Origin: Dipteris shenzhenensis
Taxonomy: Eukaryota; Polypodiophyta; Polypodiopsida; Gleicheniales
Length of the DNA stretch: 64,000 nucleotides
Direction: 5' to 3' (one strand)
Assembly (NCBI GenBank): GCA_047967505.1
Contig: CM106540.1
In this document: one piece after another, positions 22,630 through 32,680 of the stretch
Numbering within the stretch: position 1 is the stretch's first letter
How the letters are laid out: every line of letters starts with the position of its first letter
Notes under the pieces: model-generated
What the model was told of the DNA's origin: nothing
Databases searched by the model: none
What the model saw: the letters and a program-made list of their open reading frames with translations, nothing else
Position numbers and translations under genes: made by a program

Positions 22630-24829
22630 AAAATTAATAGTGTAACATCTAATTTGAGAACTGTAACCTCAAAATGAGAACTCTAGGGGAATATTTCAAA
22701 GATTCCCTTCTTTTCATGTGAATTTTACATATTTTTTAAAAAGATGGCCATTTTGCACAATGTCTTTTGACAAAAGACATAAAAACCATCTTTTTTTGAA
22801 AAAAATTCGACAATGATTTTTCAGAAAACAGGCATGAAAACCTTTAGTTAGAATACAAAATCCACATAAAATACAATAATGTCTCAAAACCATTACAATA
22901 TGGACCTATGCATGCAATGCAAATAAAAGGACCATGGCATGACATTTTTCAAAAGTCTAATATGCTAGAAATTACATCGCTTCACAAATATACATGCCAT
23001 TGATCCTACAAAGAATAGTACTCATCCTCAGATCCTATACCTTCAAATGCACTAGAGGTAAAGATTTGTGGGGTAAAAGTTGTAAGAGCCTTCCTCCTCC
23101 AAACTATCCACTAGAACATTCTCTGAGTCAACCTAGCCAAGTTGAGATGCCACCCTCTTTCTTGCATGGCATGTCTTGGCTTTAACTTGTGCACTGCATC
23201 CAATCAATGTCTTTGGAATCTTTCGGGATAATGTTATGTATTGTGTCGCCTTTGGCAATTGCCTTACTTGTCTCAATTGAAATGCATATATCAAAATATC
23301 TAACCCAATTGCTCAGTCAATGATATCATCTACCAAGTTCTACCTTGCTTGCTTTATGCAACCAAGCTATATGCTTGGTCAATGATATCATTGACCGAGT
23401 GAGCCGAAACCTTCGAAAGCTTTAAATTAATTGAGGAAAAAAAATAAATTTTTTAAGATTCATATTTTGGTACTTTGACTATGCTCAAGACTATTTGCAA
23501 AGGACAGTCGATGCAAGCTTTTACCATCGATGCTTGCAAAGAGTAGTCCATCAAAGGTTCTCTCGTTGTGGTAGCCTCCTTCTGACAAACTAGGCATCGA
23601 CACTCACAGCACCGACTCAACGTGATGACCAGCTCCTCATGCCCTATAACTGTAGACGAAGAGCCTACAGAGCCATGCCACAATAGCACACAAACTATAA
23701 AGACCTCTGGCTCACATACTTTGCAACACCCAATGACTCGACCACTTGATGACTTCAAAGGCACCATCTCTCACGGCCTGCAGCACCAACAACAAACATC
23801 CTTGAAACGCCGACACAACACAGCTTCCAACAGGCCCAACCTATATCTGTGGATGGAATCTTATTGATTCCATCAAAATCTTCTAAGGTTCCTTAGCCCC
23901 AAATAGTGGCACATAGAAATTTGTGATACGGATCAAAACTTTAGAAATGAAGCATGATTTTGCAGCAAACCACTTTTCGTTTTTCAGAATAGCATTCTTG
24001 CATCCTTCATATTCGATGCTGGAAAGGTTTTTCGAGGCTTCTCAACATCTTTGGCTTGTACATTTCAGGTTTACCGAGGCTTCTGAAGCTTGTTCAGAAG
24101 CTTTGGCTTGCACAAAATGTGCAGCGCTTTGAATCTAGCACAAGCAGGAAGACGTTGTTGCCCAAACAATTGATAATAAAAGTACAGCAAGAAGACGAAT
24201 AGGTCTCCCTTCATCCATCAAGAGCTTTGATCGACGATTAAACGACAGTAAGAAGACAACCAAAGAACGAAGAGGAGAGTGCTTGCAAGAGTGAGAAGGA
24301 GCCGCTTGGTCATTGAATGGTAGCTGCTGTTGTCGGGTGTTTCGTCTGTGTGTGGCAGTTGCTGCTACTATCAAGTGTCATTTTGTTAGCGTAGATACTG
24401 CCTTTGTTGAGGTCGGGAGCTCTCTTTCCCAATCTCTCAATGGTCTCTACCTCTTTCTCTATCACTCTCAAGGTTTCTCTCAATGGTCTCTACCTCTTTC
24501 TCTATCACTCTCAAGCTTTCTCTCATTAGCAAAAATCTTTATCTAAATCTCTCTCTTCGGTTGAGAGGAACAACTCACCCTCTTTCACAAAGGAACTCAC
24601 TCAAAGATAAGAACAAGTCTCTCTCTCAAAGCAATGACAGAAATCTCTCTCTCTAGGCAATAACAAAAATCTTCAACTCTCATGGACTGAATTCTCTCAC
24701 CTGAACAGAATTTTTTCAAAGCGGAATGAATGGATGTCTTTCATTAACGGAATGAAAGAATGGAAACTCAATCACTCGATCTCTCAATCTCTCACACAAG
24801 GATGGTGCCTCAGTGGAAGGCAGAACCAT
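22630..24829. other. Sequence without recognised coding content
   Basis: It includes a 20-bp perfect palindrome at 23377-23396. The last part, up to 24829, lies downstream of a minus-strand LTR and PBS, so it should be the internal region of that element. No gag or pol motif is visible there, which fits a non-autonomous element or a short remnant. Confidence 0.4.
23377..23396. repeat. 20-bp perfect palindrome
   Basis: GGTCAATGATATCATTGACC equals its own reverse complement. A related half, GTCAATGATATCAT, occurs about 60 bp earlier. Confidence 0.95.
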
Positions 24830-24841
24830 GCTCTAATACCA
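24830..24841 (-). other. Primer-binding site of a minus-strand LTR element
   Basis: The minus strand reads TGGTATTAGAGC immediately after the LTR end. This is the initiator tRNA-Met type of site with one C-to-T change, the same change seen in the PBS of relic 2. Confidence 0.8.
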
Positions 24842-25071
24842 TGACAAAATATGAAGAGGGGAGAGGAGAAGAGTGGAGATGAGGAGAGAGGGCACAGCTA
24901 GAGAGCACACCACAAATGACTAACTGTACACTAGATTAGTTAAAAATGTAGAATATATACAATCTCATTTAGGGTTAGGGTTAGGGTATCTAACACTTTC
25001 CTTTATAGCACTCTATATGTGTTAGTGCTATGCATATGTAATCACATGATGTTGAGCGTGGTCTCTCAACA
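24842..25071 (-). repeat. LTR (230 bp) of a minus-strand LTR element
   Basis: On the minus strand it starts TGTTGAGAGACCACG and ends ATATTTTGTCA, directly joined to the PBS, so both ends have the TG...CA form. It contains a TATATATT-like box and, in the + orientation, two and a half telomere-type TTAGGG units at about 24967-24986. No partner LTR or protein domain was recognised. It is either the 5' LTR of a non-autonomous element (TRIM or LARD type) or of one whose 3' part is lost. Confidence 0.75.
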
Positions 25072-25691
25072 AGGTCTTCAATTCTTAAGACTCAAAGCAC
25101 CTTTCGACTAGGGACATATTCCAACAACTATCATCTATGATAGTGGAGGGTGTGCAAGGAATCCCACAAACTTTGATGTTAAGAGCTACAAGTAAGGACA
25201 CTAAAATGGTTGCCTTTGTGAGTGCTCATTTCATGACATCCTCCCATTAGGAATCCTCCTTAATAATAGATTGCACTCAGCTTGTATTGTGGCAGTGTGC
25301 TCCTCTACAACTAGGGGCTACTCACTGGGCCCATTTCCAATGTCTAAGTGAGATTTCTCAAGCGAAGTAGAATCCAAGAAAAACGCACCAAAACAAGCAT
25401 TCACATGCATCATCACCATCAATGAACTTGCAGACTCAACCACATCAAGAAGGCCAAAACCATTTTTCAATTACATTTACTTGATGAAAATGTTTGGTCC
25501 CTTGTAGAGTACAATTAAAAAAAACCAATACCTGACTCTCCCGAAGTGATCATAGGATTTAAGACATCATCATATTTCGATCCATTTGACACAATCATAT
25601 TTTCAAGGCACCAACATATTTTTCAAAACACCATCATGGACATTACAAACTCTTTAGCTCTGTTGGGAAGGCTAGATGAAGCATGAGATGC
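25072..25691. other. Sequence without recognised genes
   Basis: It lies between the LTR end and the paired foldbacks. No motif was recognised. Confidence 0.35.
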
Positions 25692-25799
25692 ACTCACAAA
25701 AGGCACTTGGAAAGGAAAATGTTTTAACCTAGAATAGGCCAAGTTGATGCGGCTTGTTCTAGGTTTAAAAAACTTCCTTTATAAGTGCCTTTTGTGAGT
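25692..25799. repeat. Foldback 1: 108-bp hairpin-forming inverted repeat
   Basis: The two arms, each about 48 bases, pair from ACTCACAAAAGGCACTT at the left to its complement at 25783-25799, with few mismatches and a loop of about nine bases (AAGTTGATG). The tip region reads CTAGAATAGGCC on the left and GGCTTGTTCTAG on the right. It could form a long imperfect RNA hairpin like a plant microRNA precursor, or be a MITE-like foldback. Confidence 0.85.
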
Positions 25800-25829
25800 C
25801 CATTTTTGTCTTCTGGCATGTCATTAAAA

Positions 25830-25894
25830 ATGAAATCTTTTATGCTAGAAGAGGCCACACCGATGTGGCTTGTTTTAGCATAAAACGTTTGCAT
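25830..25894. repeat. Foldback 2: 65-bp hairpin related to foldback 1
   Basis: The arms (about 25830-25860 and 25865-25894) pair around TTTTATGCTAGAAGAGGCCACA and GTGGCTTGTTTTAGCATAAAA. The tip region, CTAGAAGAGGCC and GGCTTGTTTTAG, matches that of foldback 1, so the two are paralogous and lie 30 bp apart. Confidence 0.85.
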
Positions 25895-26387
25895 CCTATA
25901 TCTTTTTATTGGAAAATCCAAATGGGGTCATGTGGCATATCAAATCAAATGGAAAGACATGATTTACAAATCTACCATCTTTGCTTCAACATTTAATAAA
26001 GTTACATGCATCAACATAATCATTTTATGAAGCTATGGCTAATTTTCTCCATCAATTTTAGAGATTAATCGTCTATTTTACATTCAAGGGTGTAGTTGGT
26101 ATAATAGCCCAATTATGATGAAGCTAGGAAGAGGCAGAGGAAAGGTTTATGATGAGGATGGAGAGGATACATTAGAGGGAGAGAGGATGAGATAAAGATA
26201 GAGAGCTCGAGGCAAGAGCAGCAACAATGGCAGAGCTGAGCTCCCTAGAGGGAAAAGGGTAGTAGTAGAGAGTAGAACAAGCTAAGAGAGGAGATTTAGA
26301 GAGGTTAGAGTTAGTTAAAGGAGAGTTATAGAGGGAAGAGTTAGAGAGGGTAGAGAGGAGAGTTAGAGCGTAAGAGATAGGACAACT

Positions 26388-26435
<48 letters not shown>

Positions 26436-27375
26436 AGAGAAAGAGTGATAGAGTCAATGAAAGAGAGAGAGCATGAGAGATAAGGAGAGAGAGAGTACAA
26501 GAGAGAGTGAGAGTAGGCGTAAGAGAGAGAGTCTCAATCAGCACTCATGATTTTGCATTTGTGGAGCTTATAGGAGGAGACTCTTCAGTGTATTTGCCAT
26601 GGATAAGTCATGTGATGTCAGTTTTATAATGGGCATCTAGAGTTGGATGAGGTGGACTTACACCATGATTAAATGACCTTTTGCACTAATGGGCGCACAA
26701 ATCACTCAATTGAGTTTGGCAAGTTTTGCCCAGTTCCTTTCTCACTTGAAAACTCTTGCTTAGAGTCTGGGGGAACTCCTCATTGGGGACAAACGTGCTT
26801 GATGTAAAAGGTCCATCAGTCTCGTGGATCTATCATTGGTATACACATTCACACATCTGACACTAGCTCAGTCTCTTAGCATTTGATAGCAGTTCCATAC
26901 ATCAGTGACACTTGGTAGAGTGAGCTTCCTCAAATTAAAGATTGTTGCATTCTTCTTGCACGCACATATGTCACCCATGTACAGTCATATTTATTGACTT
27001 ATTTTTTGTATTGGTTCCTACACATATCCATTAGCCTTGTACATCCTCTTGGCTACTCCTGCCACACAGTTGTCACCTTTGGCATACCCATGTTCTTAAA
27101 TGACTTGCTTTTAACCATTTAGTGTAAGCCTCCAATGGCAGCTTGAGCATAAGACCCCATCGGTAGCTCTCACACACTATTCTCATGGGTAGACACTCTC
27201 GTAGCGATACATGGATAAGCCTCTACAATAGAGCACCAGACTGCCTCTAGCATGGAGTGCTTCACATCACACAATTGAGGATATACCAGTCATGACTCTG
27301 AATGAGTACCATGAGTGAAAAGAGAACCTAACTTTGATAATTCATTGCCACAGGGTATGTACGAATTCTTGAGCA
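25895..27375. other. Sequence with a purine-rich block, no gene recognised
   Basis: From about 26140 to 26540 the + strand is strongly purine-rich, around the (GA)n run at 26401-26433. Elsewhere no coding or RNA feature is recognised. Confidence 0.4.
26401..26433. repeat. (GA)n microsatellite
   Basis: About 16 GA units lie in a longer purine-rich stretch. Confidence 0.96.
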
Positions 27376-27837
27376 TCATTGGTCTTGAGAGATGAGACAC
27401 AGATTCTCCACATGATAGCATGGATTAGCCCATAGTTTTTTATCATGCACATTTGGTGGTAAGCCCTCAGCATGTGATGTCCACATTTGATGGTAAGCCC
27501 TCAATATGAGATGTCCACATTTGATGGTAAGCCTTGAGCAGAAGGCACTCCCATCTACATCAGCACTGTTTGATTCTAGTGATGAATAGCCATCATCTTC
27601 ATGCATGGATTTGACTCCATATTTTGCCACCAATGATACAGAGTGGTAGCTACGGACACTTACAATGTCGCCACCAATCTTGAAATACCACTCTTTCGTC
27701 GTTGGATGCCTAACTGCTGCTGCCAAAGGCGGGACACTGCAAGGTGGGTAGTTTATCTGGGGCGGATGCCTCCCAAAGAGTAACGGAGGTGTGCGAAGGT
27801 AGCTCAAAGAAAAGTAAGGGTGAGGACACTTCATCAA
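27376..27837 (-). other. Unclassified open frame of about 150 codons
   Basis: On the minus strand a frame with a usable ATG at its second codon runs 152 codons. I recognise no domain; it includes KEWYFKIGGDIVSVRSYHS and a Ser/Asp-rich stretch. Its C-terminal part overlaps a 34-bp tandem repeat, read in shifting frames because 34 is not a multiple of three. It may be chance or a remnant of an unknown element. Confidence 0.15.
27448..27533. repeat. 34-bp tandem repeat, 2.5 copies
   Basis: Units start at 27448, 27482 and 27516 with CACATTTG and contain TGGTAAGCCCTCA. The third unit is incomplete. Confidence 0.93.
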
Positions 27838-28440
27838 GTTTAAAGGTCACATCTTTGCTACTTTGTAATCATCTACACGATTATGGTTCATGCAAAAGAG
27901 ACTATGGAGCGTAGTTTTTGGAGATGAGAAGAGATCATTGAATGGAGATGGAGAAAAGCTAGCTTGGAACAAGAAAACTAAGAGAGAGAAGTTGTTCATT
28001 CATTCTTTGTGTGAGAAAGATTAGTTTTATTGTGTTTTTAGAGAAATGAGAGAGAGACAGTGAGAGAGAGACAAAGACATCTCTATTGTTAAGAGAAAGA
28101 GAGACTTTTAGGTCTCAGCAGCACAAGGCAACCACCTCCAACAAGCGACAGTAGACCCCCCATCAACTGCATTTGTCGACAAACAAAGGCCCTCACCAAT
28201 TGCAATAGGTCCTAAGTATTGCTCTATCTACGTCCTCTCAACCAAGCAGCAATGCAAGTGGCTACATGCAACACCTCTCCACCAAGCAACAACGTGAGCG
28301 GGTGGCAAGTCATCTGTGCCTATGGCTAATGATGGGTTGCTATGCTCAAATGGCACAATAGAACCACCTGAGGGCACACACAAGTGATGAAGATCCACAA
28401 TAAACCAGCTCCTAGATCCCTCGAGTAGCAGACTCATAGT

Positions 28441-28489
28441 GGCCTCTATAGAGGCAACCTTATACAAAGGCCTCTATAGAGGCAACCTT
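28441..28489. repeat. 21-bp direct repeat with an internal palindrome
   Basis: GGCCTCTATAGAGGCAACCT occurs at 28441 and again at 28469. Each copy contains the palindrome CCTCTATAGAGG, so the pair can fold in several ways. Confidence 0.93.
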
Positions 28490-28948
28490 TCACAGACTAG
28501 ATCTCAATGCCAATGGCCACACTCCAATCTTCTACAATGATCTTCAATTGCGGGCAATGCTATAGTAGCTCCTAGCAGCTCGAGCACTTGGCCAACTAAG
28601 GCACACAAGGCTCCATCAATGGGAAGCTCCACAACAAATGACCTAAGTGGCTCTCCAGTGTAGATGCTACTCACAAGACCTCTCTAGCCGCCTCCCACGT
28701 TCAATAGCAACACCAACCGCACAGCCAGTCAGCATGAAAGCCCAGCCAAGATGACCATACTCTTGCAGCACTAAACAAGCATGAGCCCAATGTGATGGAA
28801 TGATGACCAGTGCCCGCTTAAGTGCCTCCACGCAGTGACAAAATTCATTTTGTTGATGGAATCTTAAGATGTCAAATGGAATCTTATCAGATTCCATGAC
28901 CTTACCACCATTGTACACGTGTCCCTTTATCTATAGGGTTAAGGTTTG

Positions 28949-29096
28949 GTCAAGAGTGCCATGTGGTAGTAGAATTGCCACAACATCTGATTTGATCTAC
29001 CACATCACCCCACAGCACCACGTCAAGAGTGTCACGTGGTAGTAGAATTGCCACATCATTTGGTCTGATCTCTACCACATCACCCTATAGCACCAC
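28949..29096. repeat. 73-bp tandem duplication followed by CCACATCA-rich sequence
   Basis: Units start at 28949 and 29022 with GTCAAGAGTG and contain GGTAGTAGAATTGCCAC and ACCACATCACCC. From 29097 to about 29250 CCACATCA words recur irregularly. Confidence 0.9.
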
Positions 29097-29250
29097 ATCA
29101 TCAATTGACTCATCTACCACATCACCTAGCCACATCATCCCTAGTCCACATCATCATCGACTTGCCATGTCATCAATCAAAGTCAGCACTACCACATCAG
29201 CATCTGAGTCAATAGGCCACGTTAGCACTACCACATCATCTGCCACATGG

Positions 29251-29951
29251 CATAGTTCCAGGTAGGCATAGTGACCTCTCCATTGGCATGCTTTTCCCTT
29301 GCATGTGAACACACAATTGCCACCTCATCACACAATGCTCCATAGGCACACCCCTTGCTAGGCATAGTCTTTTCCATGTGAACAAAATTGCCACATCATC
29401 ATTTTCACCCTTTTTATCCCTCCACCTAGATCAAGCCATATCTCTTAAGCTCAGAAGAATTTGAGGGCACTCCAAAAAGGAAAAACGCTTGACCTTTCGT
29501 GTTATATGCACTCGTCACATCAAGTGCACATTTTGATGCAAGTATCACACACTTTTGAGCCTCGGCAACAAATCCACTTCTTTCATGCACATCAGCCTCT
29601 ACATCAACACATATGACCCAACTCCTAAAACAAACAAAGAAAAGAAATTATCACTCGATAATTAGATCATCCATAGTGGAGAGAACTCCAAAGCAGCCAA
29701 TCAAAGCCATGCAAGAAAATTCCTAAATAGTTCCTATTTGGAGTCAGACCCTTTCCTCACATGCAATTTCACATCATTACATTTCCTAAAACCTGACGTT
29801 CCATAGTTTAGTGAGAAGACTTCAGAGTGTTCAGAGGCATTTTAATCAGAGGGTAGATTGCATATTGTTGTTGGTTTTACACACACATGCCATCATTGTA
29901 AATCCTATTTGGCTATTTTTTGGCATTCTGCACTTAATTCAAGCCTTGTAA
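29251..29951. other. Sequence without recognised genes
   Basis: No coding motif or repeat was recognised. It ends at a CACTA motif at 29952 that may be a terminus of the neighbouring CACTA element. Confidence 0.35.
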
Positions 29952-30140
29952 CACTATAAGACACCTACAAGACATGGGCCTCTTTCTGACGTTGTCTTTC
30001 AATGCTTCGTGATGTAGGCACAAAGATTGTTGGTACGGTTGGCAGGAGGGGAAGGTGTCGGTGTAGACATGATCGATATGGGTGTCGGTATATGTGTCGG
30101 TATATACCGACCCCTATATCAACATATATACCGACTGCTA
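29952..30140. repeat. Possible CACTA terminus with GTCGGT cluster
   Basis: CACTATAAGACACC begins at 29952. From about 30056 to 30140 GTCGGT or its complement ACCGAC occurs about five times, including the perfect palindrome GTCGGTATATACCGAC at 30096-30111. Subterminal clusters of short direct and inverted motifs are typical of CACTA elements, where they bind the element's own protein. The matching other terminus and target duplication were not found, so this is an inference. Confidence 0.4.
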
Positions 30141-30846
30141 CCAACCCTTGCATTGATGCTTTCATCGACACCTGGGTACAAATTTCCATACTGACATTTT
30201 TACAAAACATCATTTCCAAGGGTCCCAAAATAATTTTGGACCACAAATTTGGTCATTTGAAAGATAAAAAATATAAGAGTATGTACACCAAAATTGAGAT
30301 TAAAACACTCATATATGATAGTGAATTTAAAATACAAATTAATGTACAAAATGTCAATATAAAAATGTGAGGGCCAAATTAGACATAAGAAGTCTTGCCA
30401 ATGTCAAAGCTATGCATCAGTAGCATTTACATGGATGGCTTAATCTTGAGCCAAGTCTTGTGTGCCAAATATGTTTATCTCAAGGTTTACATACAATTGA
30501 TCACCTACATCATCATCCCATATTGTATGTCTACCTAAGACTTGATCCTCTAGTTCACCGGGCCTCTAGTTCTCCCTCTTCTTCCCCAAAGTCATGATCT
30601 CCACCTTCCTCCATTATAGTGTCATTATTGTCACCTTCTTTGTGGCCCATATTTTCATTTTCATCCTCTTCCCTAGATCCATTAGCATCATTATTTGGAT
30701 CTTCTGCCGTGGCACCTTTGTATCCACATTCGTATCTTCAAAAATTGAAGATAAAAATTAGGTGCTAGTAATTATATTCATTTATGCTCAAGTATAAAAA
30801 AATATACATATGAACATCTACCAACATTTGTTTGAAAACGAAGATA

Positions 30847-32680
30847 TTAGCTTTTAATCAATTCATTAGTGTGTACCTGTTCTACTACAAGCTCCCAGTC
30901 TCGATCGACGATTACATCCTCTCCATCATGTTCAACTTCACAAAGAGCTTCTTGTAGCCAATCATGGGACATGTGTTTGTGGAGAAGAGCAAGGTCCGAT
31001 GGATATGGAACCCTCCACCTATGCATAACTCTAAATCTAGACCTCTCATTTATTCTTTTTGCTTTGGCCTCTTCATATCTCTCCACCCATCTTTGCATAT
31101 CGAGACTATTGAGGACACAAGACTTATTGAATTTCTCTCTTTGCTCTTCGCTCATCTTTCTTTCAATCCCTTTACCTTGGGAAACCTCTGCAATGACATA
31201 ATGATCATCCTTAATGTTCCAAGCATGTGGCATACTGGGATCCATGGATGCAAGAAACTCTGTGATGTATACTAATGACTCTTGCACAAGCCATCCCTCC
31301 TCCATGCTTGCTTTGGGTCTCTTTGCCTTACAAATCCCTTCAAGGTTTTCATAAACCGTTCAAGGAAAAACATCCAATGATTATGAACGGTTCCTACAAT
31401 GGTGACCTCATCAAATACGTGTACAAGAAAGTGCGCCTAAGTCATCATAATGCTTGAGGGAAAGTGCTTCTCAAGTAGGCGCACAACTTCAATGGAGTCC
31501 ATCTTAGCCCTCTCGATGCTCAATATAGAGATCTCTTTTTGTGAGATCCACCTATTCCATATGCAATTGCAAGATTCAATATTTTACACCCACCATTTAA
31601 AATTGTATGAAATATAATGAAGGTGATATGATAGTAAGCATACCTGACAATGCCACACACTGATCTTGTAGATAGTGGCATTAACATCTTCTCATAAGCA
31701 TCCTCTCACTATAATTGGGAGGATAAACTGCCCAAGCAACAAAGGAGTTATAACAATGTGTCACAATTATATAAGTTAATTACATGAAAGCATAAAAATC
31801 TTAGTTCTACTCTTCTTTCAGGCTAACATGTAGAATATCTGCTGTAAGACCTTGTGCCAATCATGTGACTTGAGGCCACTAAGCTTATTGTACCTTGCAA
31901 ACACTCCCCTCAAGCAATACGTGTCCCGTGGGTGTCTGAAAAGATGTAATATCCGGCTTGACCCTTGCCTCCTCTACCTTGGAAAGGATCCATGGTGCCT
32001 TTGGGAGAACAATTTATGGAGGACGCTCTTGGGTTCCTGAACCACCCTCTTGAGTTGTAGAATCACGCTCTTGAGTTCTATGCACATGCTCTTGGGGCCA
32101 CAAGTGAGGCATCCTACCCATCTCGTGCAAGTCTTCTTGCACTCCCCTTGTGTCTTTGTCACCAACCAAGTGTGCCCAAATAGAAGCCCCCACATTCTTG
32201 AAGATATGCATGGTCTCCAAGAGGTGATTGATTTGTAACTCGCCCCAATATGGAAGCTCGTGAAAGATAGATAGCCGGTCCATACCAAGAGGAGGCTCTT
32301 GACTATTAGCTCTCCAATCTCAAATCCAGTCACTTGGCTTCCTACTATGGACCAGTGGTGAAATCATGACCTTCATAAACCATCTTCCTCATATGTTTGG
32401 AGGGTTGCGCATTCAAACTAGGGCCACAAATAGGACAAGGATGGTACCCTTGTGTTTTAAGTCCTACATATATGCATGGACACATAGGTTATTAAACATG
32501 CATAGATCACACCACAATAAAATCATAAAGGTATCAATAGGCATGCAAAAACACATACCTGCGCACTCCCCAAATCTTGGATGGTCATGGATCATCCACA
32601 TCAAAATTCCCCTCATCAAAGTCCAAGGTTGATTATGAGGTGCACATCTGGAACGAGGTTCTAAAAATAGAGCAATCACT
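30847..32680 (-). pseudogene. CACTA (En/Spm) transposase relic, Transposase_21 and DUF4218 regions
   Basis: On the minus strand, from 32680 downwards, are LMRGILMWMIHDHPRFGECAG (the LLWTINDFPAYG block of TNP2-type transposases), then after a 95-base intron YHPCPICG and KMVYEGH, then SIFHELPYWGEL and LETMHIFKNVGA. At about 31850-32000 are APWILSKVEEA and KLSGLKSHDWHKVL. At about 31300-31500 are HFLVHVFDEV and FFLERFMKTLKGFVRQ (DUF4218). The last 152 codons (31305-30847) are open. At least one stop and two frame changes occur, and the N-terminal part is not seen. CACTA transposase cuts and pastes DNA at TIRs; this copy should be inactive. Confidence 0.88.
32464..32558 (-). other. Putative 95-bp intron in the CACTA transposase
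   Basis: On the minus strand the donor GCAG/GTATGT and the acceptor TATATGTAG/GA bound a stretch with stop codons. Joining the flanks in phase continues the conserved transposase block from GECAG into YHPCPICG. The size is typical of a plant intron. Confidence 0.7.

Noticed and set aside
24960-24990. Telomere-type repeats considered as a chromosome end
   Set aside because: They form only two to three units within an LTR, with ordinary sequence on both sides.
27448-27533. Regular repeats considered as a CRISPR array
   Set aside because: The units are contiguous without unique spacers, there are only 2.5 copies, and the genome is a plant's.
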